DNA from: GCA-2733415 sp049614485
GTDB lineage: Bacteria > Bacteroidota > Bacteroidia > Flavobacteriales > Flavobacteriaceae
DNA length: 55,770 nucleotides
Direction of reading: 5' to 3'
NCBI GenBank assembly: GCA_049614485.1
Contig: JBMZDR010000016.1
Location: 1-55,770, forward strand
Below are positions 14,426 to 22,541 of this stretch, in pieces. A program made the position numbers and the translations under genes. The notes under the pieces are model-generated. The model was given only the letters and a program-made list of their open reading frames with translations, searched no databases and had not been told where the DNA came from. The stretch's first letter is position 1. Every line of letters starts with the position of its first letter.

Positions 14426-15706
14426 CTATTCAGGGGTGTTTTTAAACAAGGTTGGTTTAATTACTACCATTAACCACCCTAAATTATTAGTAGCTCCGGA
14501 TGAATTTCCGTTTGGCAAGGTTTCCATACCGTCTGCTGCAAAAAAGTGAGAATATCCAGCTTTTAGCATGACATCTTGCTGTAATTTGTAGGCATATACA
14601 AAGTCGAATTCATGTCCTAATTGCTTACCTGTATTTGTGCGTTTTGCGGCAGCAGAGAAATTATGAATACCAACATATAAGTTAGATTTTTCAGTAAATG
14701 TTATCGTCGTTTTTAAATTGATGTCTAACAAGCCAACATTATCTGAATGATTTCCAACATAGAAATAATCCATTAATCCATTGAATTTATGATTGGTCCC
14801 ATAAAGAGGAGTGAAGGCATTGTTGTTTCCGTTTGAAGGTGTACCGTTTTCATTACCACTAATTAGTTCAACACCTAAGCCAGAAGTGATTTTTGGTGAT
14901 ATTTTATAACTAGCATCTAAGTTTAATAGGTATGCGCTCAAATTATTATCTGCTCTATCTTTTCCGAATTGGTAATACAAATTAGATGTTAGGTTTAATT
15001 TTCCCTTTGTGTAGTTCAGGTGCGTACCAGCCATTTGACTGAAACGAGTTTCGTTCTTATCAGAGTCAATTAAATCAATGTACTGCATTCCGTTATTTAG
15101 GACTAATAAGCTAGCTTTGAACTGTGACCAATCTTTATGTAACCACACATATTGTAGTGTTTTATAATTGTTTGTTACGGCTAAATTTTCATCGCCATAA
15201 ATGCTATTTGTTGGTTCGTAAATATCTTGATTGTAAGCTACCGCGACATCAATTTTAAAGGTTTCTTTTTGGTATTTTAGTATGGCTATATCATGACTTC
15301 TAGCTTGTTGTGCCCAATTGGTGTTACCAAAAATTCTATGATCATCTAGGCTAATTTCCTGACGCCCAATTTTTAAGCCTAATTTTGGGTTTAGTGATAA
15401 CTCCGCCCAAGCTTCATGTAAATTTGTGCCTAAATTATCTTTGGTATTAAGAGTAGGTACATCTCCCCAAACACGTACATCTTGCAGACTCAATTTTAGT
15501 TTTAATTTGTTACTGGTGTATTTCGTGTTTAACTGTGAGCGTTGAGAAACGAATACGGTAGGATCTATGCCATCATGATATAATGTTTTATAACCATGTC
15601 TGTATTCAGCTCTTGGTCTTAATTCAAAATTGATATCAACTTGACAAAATGTATTTTGTGTTAGTGTAGTAATGAATAGTAGCATTACCAATTTAATGTA
15701 CTTCAT
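14426..15706 (-). CDS. alginate-export-family outer-membrane porin
   Basis: The protein has 426 residues with signal peptide 1-21 (cleavage before QVDINF). It then shows repeated amphipathic beta strands typical of a barrel. The region FELRPRAEYRHGY, SQRSQLNTKYTSNKLKLKLSLQDVRVWGD (in parts) and AWAELSLNPKLGLKIGRQEISLDDHR matches the alginate_exp (AlgE-like) porin family. Many members have nothing to do with alginate, and no alginate genes are present. It sits directly upstream of nirK with its own FNR-type promoter, so a role in passage of nitrite, nitrate or another respiratory solute is more plausible. That assignment is inferred. Confidence 0.85.
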   Translation of the reverse strand: MKYIKLVMLLFITTLTQNTFCQVDINFELRPRAEYRHGYKTLYHDGIDPTVFVSQRSQLNTKYTSNKLKLKLSLQDVRVWGDVPTLNTKDNLGTNLHEAWAELSLNPKLGLKIGRQEISLDDHRIFGNTNWAQQARSHDIAILKYQKETFKIDVAVAYNQDIYEPTNSIYGDENLAVTNNYKTLQYVWLHKDWSQFKASLLVLNNGMQYIDLIDSDKNETRFSQMAGTHLNYTKGKLNLTSNLYYQFGKDRADNNLSAYLLNLDASYKISPKITSGLGVELISGNENGTPSNGNNNAFTPLYGTNHKFNGLMDYFYVGNHSDNVGLLDINLKTTITFTEKSNLYVGIHNFSAAAKRTNTGKQLGHEFDFVYAYKLQQDVMLKAGYSHFFAADGMETLPNGNSSGATNNLGWLMVVIKPTLFKNTPE

Positions 15707-15723
15707 AATAAAATTATTTATTA

Positions 15724-15766
15724 CAAAGTTCCTTGTTATAGGTGTTGTGTCAAATGATTTTTATCA
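15724..15766 (-). promoter_or_regulatory. FNR-type promoter of the porin gene
   Basis: On the minus strand: dyad TGATAAAAATCA (15766-15755), 23 nt, then the -7 element GAACTTTG (15731-15724). The first base of the element is off consensus. The predicted start is about 12 nt before the porin ATG. Confidence 0.65.
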
Positions 15767-15826
15767 TATTAAACACTGATAAAGGATAGTAAATATGTAG
15801 AAAAAAAAGGGTAATATAAACGTGTT

Positions 15827-16513
15827 TTAAAACCCCTCGGAAATATTTCTTAGTTTTTGAGCATCTAAAACCTGAATCCTTTTTCCTTTTAAATTAATTA
15901 ATCTTTCTTTTTTGAATCCTGATAATAAGCGTATTGCAGATTCGGTAGCTGTACCAATAATGCTTGAAATTTCTTCCCTACTTAATTGAACATCTATATA
16001 GCCATCTTCTGTAATGTCAAATGTTTCTTCTAAAAACAATAACGTGTCAGCTAAGCGTTCTCTAACATTTTTTTGCGCCATTTTTGAAAGCGTCATATTG
16101 GCGTCTTTTAAATCTGAACACGCGGTTTTCATCATATCCATGATAAATTTCGGGTTCTTTTCTAAGGCTTCAAAAATATCAGATTTAGGGATGAAGCAGG
16201 CATTCATATCATCTAAAGCTGTAACAGTTAATGTAACTGGTTCATCGGCAATAACAGAGCGGTAACCTAACACATCACCACCTTTTACAAAACGAACTAT
16301 TTGCTCTTTCCCGTTGCTATTCAGTTTTGATAATTTGCACTTTCCAGACTTAACACAAAAAACACCATTAATTGAAGAGCCTTCAGTAAAAACGACTTGC
16401 CCTTTTTTAAAGATCATTTCAGTTTTTGAATCAGATATACAGGTTAATTCTTCAGTTGATAAAGATTTGAAGCTATTAAAATGTCTGATAATACATTGGT
16501 GGCATTTTCCCAT
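15827..16513 (-). CDS. Crp/Fnr-family regulator with FNR-like cysteines
   Basis: The protein has 228 residues from ATG 16511-16513. A TTG at 16534 lies inside the -7 element and is excluded. The cyclic-nucleotide-binding fold spans about 20-130 and the winged helix about 150-220. Cysteines 4 and 7 (KCHQC), 25 and 106 could hold a [4Fe-4S] cluster in the manner of FNR, with Cys53 and Cys59 additional. In the recognition helix TESAIRLL the Glu and Arg that read TGA in FNR are kept, while the FNR Ser is replaced by Ile. That agrees with local dyads reading ATGAY rather than TTGAT. It is the obvious candidate regulator of the surrounding promoters. An NO or redox signal is also possible. Confidence 0.88.
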   Translation of the reverse strand: MGKCHQCIIRHFNSFKSLSTEELTCISDSKTEMIFKKGQVVFTEGSSINGVFCVKSGKCKLSKLNSNGKEQIVRFVKGGDVLGYRSVIADEPVTLTVTALDDMNACFIPKSDIFEALEKNPKFIMDMMKTACSDLKDANMTLSKMAQKNVRERLADTLLFLEETFDITEDGYIDVQLSREEISSIIGTATESAIRLLSGFKKERLINLKGKRIQVLDAQKLRNISEGF

Positions 16514-16531
16514 AAATCGAAAATTATAATA

Positions 16532-16539
16532 CAAAGTTA
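16532..16539 (-). promoter_or_regulatory. -7 promoter element of the Crp/Fnr gene
   Basis: On the minus strand it reads TAACTTTG, a perfect TAnnTTTG. Transcription would start near 16525, about 12 nt before ATG 16513. The dyad at 16548-16559 is only 8 nt upstream, where a bound regulator should block polymerase. Confidence 0.6.
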
Positions 16540-16547
16540 TAGAAATA

Positions 16548-16590
16548 TGACAAATATCATTGTATTAACTGTCTTATCTATTGAAATTTG
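16548..16590 (+). promoter_or_regulatory. FNR-type promoter of ccoI
   Basis: Dyad TGACAAATATCA (16548-16559), 23 nt, then the -7 element GAAATTTG (16583-16590). The predicted start near 16596 leaves a leader of about 15 nt. It shares the intergenic space with the divergent Crp/Fnr promoter. Confidence 0.65.
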
Positions 16591-16610
16591 TAATCGGTAA
16601 AAATAAGATA

Positions 16611-18986
16611 ATGAACGAACAACTCTGTTTTCATTGTGGCGACACAAACTCAGTGTATGTTCATTTTGATGAGAAGTTGTTTTGTTGTAACGGTTGTAAA
16701 ACGGTTTACGAAATACTAAATCAGAATGCGCTTACAAAATATTACGATTTAGAACAAACTCCGGGGAAATCTCCAGAAGTGCTAAGCAATACATATGATT
16801 ATTTAACAAATGAATCAATTGTAAATAGCTTAATAGATTTTGACGATGAAACAATTCAAATAACCACCTTATATATTCCTCATATTCACTGTAGTTCATG
16901 TATTTGGGTACTTGAAAACTTGAATAAATTGAATAATTATATTGTGACATCTCAAGTAAATTTCTCAAAAAAAACTGTTCGAATTACATATCACAAGAAC
17001 AATGTAAGCTTACAACAAGTTGTGGTACTGCTGAGTAGTATTGGTTATGATCCTTATATTAGTTTAGAGGATTCTAAAAAAAAATCAAGCCGTAAAGATT
17101 ATTCGTTATTATTTAAGTTGGTAACAGCAGGTTTTGCCTTTGGGAATGTCATGTTTTTATCTTTCCCAGAATATTTTGAATTGAATGAGTACTGGTTAGA
17201 TTTATACAAACCATTCTTTCGTCAAATAATGTTGGTATTCTCTTTACCTGTTGTTTTTTATGCGTCACAAGATTATTTTGTATCTGCATACAAGGGGTTA
17301 AAACACAAGTTGTTAAATATTGATGTGCCAATAGCCTTAGGAATATTAGTGCTGTTTTTTAGAAGCTCATATGAAGTTATTACCCATACAGGTCAAGGTT
17401 TTTTTGATAGCTTATGCGGATTGGTATTCTTTTTATTGTTAGGTAAATTTTTTCAACAAAAAACCTATAGCTTTTTATCTTTTGAACGGGATTACAAATC
17501 CTATTTTCCAATAGCAGTCACTAAACTTCAAGATGAAAAAGAGCTTGCTATACCAGTTCATGATATAGCCGCAGGTGATAGATTGCTTATCAGAAACGAA
17601 GAGCTGTTACCTGTTGATGCCATTTTAATAAAAGGAGATGCTTGTATTGATTATAGTTTTGTAACAGGAGAGTCTAACCCAGTAAAAAAAGCTTCTGGAG
17701 AAACGCTCTTTGCTGGAGGTAAGCAAACCAACGGCATCATTGAAGTTGAAGTTACCAAATCCATGTCGCAAAGTTATTTAACACAATTGTGGAGTAATGA
17801 TGTGTTTTCAATAAATAAACAAGATAAACTAGAGACCATTACAGATGCAATTAGTAAGTACTTTACAGCCATAATTTTAGCAATTACAATACTTACTGCT
17901 CTTTATTGGTTTATTGTTGATAAAAGCATTGTAATTAACGCTATTACGGCAGTTCTTATTGTAGCTTGTCCATGTGCATTAGCCTTGTCGGCGCCGTTTA
18001 CTTTAGGTAATGTGCTGCGTATATTTGGTAAACATCAACTGTATTTAAAAAATACGATGGTTATTGAATCGCTTTCAAAAATAACGACCGTTGTGTTTGA
18101 TAAAACAGGAACATTAACTCAAAGAGAAGGCAATACTGTACTTTATGAAGGAGAAATAATGTCAGCACAAGATTTGATGTCGGTAAAATCAATTTTAAGA
18201 GCATCAAATCACCCGTTAAGTAGAATGTTGTATGATTTTTTAAAGCATGATGATGATCAAATTTTAAATGTAACAGGTTTTAAAGAAACCATTGGAAAAG
18301 GCGTAGAGGGTGTAGTAAATACGCGTCATTATAAAATAGGTTCAGCATCTTTTGTTAATGCTAAAAAATCGGAGCTTAATCAGACACAGGTTTTTATATC
18401 TGTAGATGAAAAGGTTGTGGGGAGCTATCAATTTAAAAACAAATACCGATCAAGTGTATTTTCAGTATTTAAAAACTTATCTAAACAGTATAATTTGGTT
18501 GTGCTTTCAGGTGATAATAAAGGGGAGGAAAACTATTTGAAAAAAGAACTGCCTGCAGATGTAGACTTATTATTTGAACAAAAGCCAGAAGATAAATTAA
18601 ATTATATTAAAGCACGTCAAAATGCAGGTGAGCATGTTTTAATGATAGGCGATGGGTTAAATGACTCCGGGGCATTAGCACAAAGTGATGTAGGTGTAGT
18701 AATAGCTGAAAATGTAAATGTGTTTTCTCCTGCATGTGATGCTATAATTGACGCTTCACAATTTCAAAACATTCCCTCAATTCTTATAATTTCAAAACGC
18801 GCAAAGCGCCTTGTGATAGCAAGTTTTATACTATCTTTTTTGTATAATATAATTGGACTCTCCTTTGCAGTTACTGGAAATTTATTACCAATTATAGCGG
18901 CAATATTAATGCCCTTAAGTTCTATAACAGTAGTTGTTTTTGTAACCATAATATCAAACATAATTACACGAAAATATTTGAAGTAA
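16611..18986 (+). CDS. ccoI: CcoI/FixI-type copper P-type ATPase
   Basis: This P1B-type ATPase has 791 residues and supplies copper for cbb3 oxidase assembly. The N-terminus carries the FixI-specific cysteine module (CFHCGD at 6-11, then LFCCNGCK). An HMA domain with HCSSCIW (93-99) and about eight membrane helices follow. The transport motif is CPC (453-455), the phosphorylation site is DKTGTLT (from Asp497), and the hinge is GDGLND. The ATG at 16611 is the start: the frame extends upstream to a TTG at 16581, but that overlaps the -7 element at 16583-16590. It is followed by ccoS from a separate promoter. Confidence 0.95.
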   Translation: MNEQLCFHCGDTNSVYVHFDEKLFCCNGCKTVYEILNQNALTKYYDLEQTPGKSPEVLSNTYDYLTNESIVNSLIDFDDETIQITTLYIPHIHCSSCIWVLENLNKLNNYIVTSQVNFSKKTVRITYHKNNVSLQQVVVLLSSIGYDPYISLEDSKKKSSRKDYSLLFKLVTAGFAFGNVMFLSFPEYFELNEYWLDLYKPFFRQIMLVFSLPVVFYASQDYFVSAYKGLKHKLLNIDVPIALGILVLFFRSSYEVITHTGQGFFDSLCGLVFFLLLGKFFQQKTYSFLSFERDYKSYFPIAVTKLQDEKELAIPVHDIAAGDRLLIRNEELLPVDAILIKGDACIDYSFVTGESNPVKKASGETLFAGGKQTNGIIEVEVTKSMSQSYLTQLWSNDVFSINKQDKLETITDAISKYFTAIILAITILTALYWFIVDKSIVINAITAVLIVACPCALALSAPFTLGNVLRIFGKHQLYLKNTMVIESLSKITTVVFDKTGTLTQREGNTVLYEGEIMSAQDLMSVKSILRASNHPLSRMLYDFLKHDDDQILNVTGFKETIGKGVEGVVNTRHYKIGSASFVNAKKSELNQTQVFISVDEKVVGSYQFKNKYRSSVFSVFKNLSKQYNLVVLSGDNKGEENYLKKELPADVDLLFEQKPEDKLNYIKARQNAGEHVLMIGDGLNDSGALAQSDVGVVIAENVNVFSPACDAIIDASQFQNIPSILIISKRAKRLVIASFILSFLYNIIGLSFAVTGNLLPIIAAILMPLSSITVVVFVTIISNIITRKYLK

Positions 18987-19010
18987 AATATCTTAAATTA
19001 ATTCAAAAGA

Positions 19011-19053
19011 TGATAAATGTCATAGTTTTAATAAAGCTCTAACAATACCTTTG
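19011..19053 (+). promoter_or_regulatory. FNR-type promoter of the cbb3 oxidase operon
   Basis: Dyad TGATAAATGTCA (19011-19022), 23 nt, then the perfect -7 element TACCTTTG (19046-19053). The predicted start is about 15 nt before the ccoS ATG at 19074. It is the strongest match of the seven. Confidence 0.75.
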
Positions 19054-19073
19054 TTTTAGGTAAAAATTAAGAT

Positions 19074-19244
19074 ATGGGAGTGATATACATTTTAATCACC
19101 ATCAGTATTATTGTAGCGGTTTTATTTTTTATAGCCTTTATTATTGCTGTAAAAAAAGGGCAGTATGACGATTCATACACACCGTCTGTACGCATGCTTT
19201 TTGATGACGAATTAGTGGTAAAATCTCCTAAAAAAAACAAATAA
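19074..19244 (+). CDS. ccoS: cbb3 oxidase maturation protein CcoS
   Basis: This is a 56-residue single-pass membrane protein, with an N-terminal helix at about 3-26 (IYILITISIIVAVLFFIAFI). After a GQYDD turn comes the conserved PSVRMLFDDE segment. CcoS is needed for insertion of haem and copper into cbb3 oxidase. It is the first gene of the oxidase operon, 7 bp before ccoNO. Confidence 0.9.
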   Translation: MGVIYILITISIIVAVLFFIAFIIAVKKGQYDDSYTPSVRMLFDDELVVKSPKKNK

Positions 19245-19251
19245 TAACTTT

Positions 19252-21426
19252 ATGGAACTACAGCAATTTTATTATGACAACAAAGTTGTAAAGAACTTTA
19301 TCTACGCAACCATTTTATGGGGAATAGTAGGTATGAGTGTTGGTTTATTACTAGCATTAATGTTTATTTTCCCTAACCTAACCGATGGCATATCATGGTT
19401 GAGTTTTGGTAGATTAAGACCTTTACATACAAATGCAGTGATATTTGCTTTTGTTGGTAATGCTATTTTTGCGGGTGTATATTACTCGTTACAACGATTG
19501 TTGAAAGCAAGAATGGCGAGTGATTTTTTGAGCAAGCTAAACTTCTGGGGGTGGCAAGCAATTATTGTTGCTGCTGCAATAACCTTACCATTAGGGTACA
19601 CCTCTAGTAAAGAATACGCCGAGCTTGAATGGCCTATAGATATAGCAATTGCTGTGGTATGGTTAGCGTTTGGTGCTAATATGATATGGACTATTTTAAA
19701 ACGAAGAGAACGCCACTTGTATGTTGCTATCTGGTTTTATTTAGGAACATTTGTAACAGTAACTGTTTTACATGTATTTAATAGTTTAGAGTTGCCTGTA
19801 TCTTTCTTAAAAAGTTATTCAGTATATGCAGGTGTTCAAGACGCCTTAGTACAATGGTGGTACGGTCATAACGCGGTAGCGTTCTTTTTAACAACACCGT
19901 TTTTAGGATTAATGTACTACTTTGTACCAAAAGCAGCAGAAAGACCTGTTTATTCTTACAAATTATCAATTGTTCACTTTTGGTCTTTAATATTCATATA
20001 TATATGGGCAGGACCGCATCATTTATTATATACAGCGTTACCTGATTGGGCACAGAATTTAGGGGTTGCCTTTTCAATTATGTTATTAGCACCATCATGG
20101 GGTGGAATGATAAATGGTTTGTTGACACTTAGAGGAGCATGGGATAAAGTTCGTGTTGATCCTGTTTTAAAATTTATGGTAGTAGCCATTACCGGTTATG
20201 GTATGGCAACTTTTGAAGGACCAATGTTATCATTAAAAAATGTAAATGCCATAGCACATTTTACAGATTGGATTATTGCCCACGTTCACGTTGGAGCTTT
20301 AGCCTGGAATGGATTCTTAGCATTTGGTATGATTTATTGGTTAGTACCAAGAATGTTTAAAACATCATTACATTCTGTAAAGTTAGCTAATACCCACTTC
20401 TGGTTAGGTACTTTAGGAATCATATTATATGCATTGCCTATGTATGTTGCCGGATTCGTTCAAGCTGAAATGTGGAAACAATTTGCACCTGAAGGAACTT
20501 TAGTATACAGCTTTGTTGATACTATTGTTGAAATTATGCCAATGTATTGGATGCGAGCTATTGGAGGATCTTTATACATATTAGGCGCCTTTGTAATGTT
20601 ATTTAACATGATAAAAACAGTACAATCAGGAGAAAAAGTTACAGATGAATTAGCGGAAGCTCCTGAATTACAAAAATTAGGAAAAGGACGTTTAAGCGGT
20701 GAAACATTTCATGTATGGTTAGAACGTAAACCAGTACAGTTATCAATACTAGCAACAGTAGCAATACTTATTGGAGGAGTCATACAAATTGTACCCACTT
20801 TAATGGTCGATTCTAACATACCAACAATAAGTAGCGTGAAACCATACACCCCATTAGAGTTAGAAGGTAGAGATATCTACATTAGAGAAGGTTGTGTGTC
20901 ATGTCACTCACAAATGGTAAGGCCATTCCGCTCAGAAGTAGAACGATATGGAGAATATTCAAAAGCAGGAGAGTTTGTTTATGATCATCCATTTTTATGG
21001 GGGTCAAAACGTACAGGGCCAGATTTACATCGTGAAGGAGGCTTAAAGTCTAATGTTTGGCATTTTAACCACATGTATGACCCTCAGGCTATTGAAGAAA
21101 AATCATTAATGCCAAGATACCCGTGGATTATTGCTGATAAACAAGATTATTCTAAAACAGCAGATAAAATGGAAGCTATGGTAACTTTAGGTGTGCCGTA
21201 TACTGAAGCTGAAATTCAAAATGTAGATGCAACAATTGAAAAGCAAGCTAAAGCGATAGCTGATGATTTATTATTGAACGATGATATTAACACATCATTT
21301 AAAGAAGAAGCCGCAGAAAAAGGTGGTGAATTCATTCCGTTAAAAGATCGAGAAATTATTGCATTAATAGGATACTTACAACGTTTAGGAACTGATATTA
21401 AAGTAAAAGAAACGGCCCAAAATTAA
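19252..21426 (+). CDS. ccoN: cbb3-type cytochrome c oxidase, fused subunits I and II (CcoN-CcoO)
   Basis: The protein has 724 residues. Positions 1 to about 480 are the CcoN haem-copper subunit with about 12 or more membrane helices. The haem/CuB histidines include WYGHNAVAFF, GPHHLLYT and AHVHVGALAWNGF. A linker and one membrane helix (about 500-515) lead to the CcoO part, with cytochrome c motif CVSCH at 548-552 and the CcoO signature SQMVRPFRSEVERYGEYS. CcoN and CcoO are separate genes in Proteobacteria. The fusion is usual in Bacteroidota. The enzyme is a high-affinity, proton-pumping terminal oxidase of the inner membrane. Confidence 0.96.
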   Translation: MELQQFYYDNKVVKNFIYATILWGIVGMSVGLLLALMFIFPNLTDGISWLSFGRLRPLHTNAVIFAFVGNAIFAGVYYSLQRLLKARMASDFLSKLNFWGWQAIIVAAAITLPLGYTSSKEYAELEWPIDIAIAVVWLAFGANMIWTILKRRERHLYVAIWFYLGTFVTVTVLHVFNSLELPVSFLKSYSVYAGVQDALVQWWYGHNAVAFFLTTPFLGLMYYFVPKAAERPVYSYKLSIVHFWSLIFIYIWAGPHHLLYTALPDWAQNLGVAFSIMLLAPSWGGMINGLLTLRGAWDKVRVDPVLKFMVVAITGYGMATFEGPMLSLKNVNAIAHFTDWIIAHVHVGALAWNGFLAFGMIYWLVPRMFKTSLHSVKLANTHFWLGTLGIILYALPMYVAGFVQAEMWKQFAPEGTLVYSFVDTIVEIMPMYWMRAIGGSLYILGAFVMLFNMIKTVQSGEKVTDELAEAPELQKLGKGRLSGETFHVWLERKPVQLSILATVAILIGGVIQIVPTLMVDSNIPTISSVKPYTPLELEGRDIYIREGCVSCHSQMVRPFRSEVERYGEYSKAGEFVYDHPFLWGSKRTGPDLHREGGLKSNVWHFNHMYDPQAIEEKSLMPRYPWIIADKQDYSKTADKMEAMVTLGVPYTEAEIQNVDATIEKQAKAIADDLLLNDDINTSFKEEAAEKGGEFIPLKDREIIALIGYLQRLGTDIKVKETAQN

Positions 21427-21433
21427 AATAACT

Positions 21434-21601
21434 ATGTTAAAATTCATTAAACATCACATGGAAACGATTGAGGGTATAGAAATATACCCCATCATTTCAC
21501 TACTTATCTTTTTTGCTTTTTTTATAGCCTTATTCTGGTGGGTTATAAAGTCAAAAAGTTCTTATATAGATAAAGTAAGTCAGTTACCATTAGATCATTA
21601 A
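21434..21601 (+). CDS. ccoQ: CcoQ-like small cbb3 oxidase subunit
   Basis: This 55-residue protein has one membrane helix (about 18-38, YPIISLLIFFAFFIALFWWV) and a short charged tail. The position between ccoNO and ccoP, the size and the WWV-K boundary fit CcoQ. It starts 7 bp after ccoNO. Confidence 0.8.
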   Translation: MLKFIKHHMETIEGIEIYPIISLLIFFAFFIALFWWVIKSKSSYIDKVSQLPLDH

Positions 21602-21616
21602 AAAAAACAGTTAACT

Positions 21617-22489
21617 ATGAAACGATATTTCCCACTTCATATTAGAATACCATTAATATTTTTTGGTTCTGCAGGAATTCTAGAATATTTCATTGATTCT
21701 GGTAACCAGCCAGCATTTATCAAGTACCCTGAAATAGCAATACTATTAGTGTTAATTCTATTTATCATAATAGTTTTTGAGGTTTGTTATGCTGCAATTA
21801 ACAGCATGATGTTACAAATGCTTTCTGAAGAAGAGAGGCAAGCTAAAATTAATGCTGTTGTTAACAAACCATCATGGTTATCAAATTTATTAAAGAACGC
21901 TACAAATGCTACACCATTAGAACAAGAGGAAGAAATTGTTCTAAATCATAATTATGACGGTATAAAAGAATTAGACAATTCTTTACCACCATGGTGGGTG
22001 TGGGGATTTTACGGAACTATTGTTTTTGCAGTAGTTTATATGGCCAGATACCACGTGTTTGATGGTGATACTCAAATTCAAGAGTTTGAAAATGAAATGG
22101 AAATTGCGCGAATTGAAATAGAAGAGTATAAAAAAACAGCAAAAGATTTGGTTGATTACACAACTGTTGTCGCTTTAACAGAAGCGTCAGATTTAGAAGC
22201 AGGTAAAGCGGTTTTTATACAAAATTGTGCTGTTTGTCATAAACCAGACGGCGGCGGAAGTATAGGGCCAAACCTAACAGATGAGCACTGGGTATTAGGT
22301 GGAGGAATAAACAATGTGTTTAAAACAATTTCACAAGGAGGTAGACCTTCAAAAGGAATGGAGGCTTGGTCTAAAAAAGGATTAAAACCATCAGAAATAC
22401 AACAAGTAGCATCGTATATTTTAACACTTGCAGGTACAAATCCTGCAGGAGCTAAAGCTCCAGAAGGAGAACTTTGGAAGGTAGAGTAA
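21617..22489 (+). CDS. ccoP: cbb3 oxidase cytochrome c subunit CcoP (monohaem)
   Basis: The protein has 290 residues. Two hydrophobic segments lie near 10-25 and 40-60. A third follows LPPWWVWGFYGTIVFAVVYM (about 125-142), the usual CcoP anchor. The soluble part carries a single class I haem site CAVCH at 204-208, with the later GRPSKGMEAW Met as likely axial ligand. Proteobacterial CcoP has two haem sites; only one CxxCH exists here. It transfers electrons to CcoO/CcoN. Confidence 0.93.
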   Translation: MKRYFPLHIRIPLIFFGSAGILEYFIDSGNQPAFIKYPEIAILLVLILFIIIVFEVCYAAINSMMLQMLSEEERQAKINAVVNKPSWLSNLLKNATNATPLEQEEEIVLNHNYDGIKELDNSLPPWWVWGFYGTIVFAVVYMARYHVFDGDTQIQEFENEMEIARIEIEEYKKTAKDLVDYTTVVALTEASDLEAGKAVFIQNCAVCHKPDGGGSIGPNLTDEHWVLGGGINNVFKTISQGGRPSKGMEAWSKKGLKPSEIQQVASYILTLAGTNPAGAKAPEGELWKVE

Positions 22490-22541
22490 GTAGTTGCTCA
22501 AAAGGTATAAAAAGTAAGATCAATTAAGTTAAGGAAATTAG

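Noticed and set aside
16514..16534. TTG start extending the Crp/Fnr protein by seven codons
   Set aside because: The TTG is part of the -7 element TAACTTTG; ATG 16513 begins the family's usual MxKCxxC sequence.
16581..16610. TTG start extending ccoI by ten codons
   Set aside because: It overlaps the -7 element at 16583-16590, so it would lie upstream of the predicted transcript start; ATG 16611 is used.
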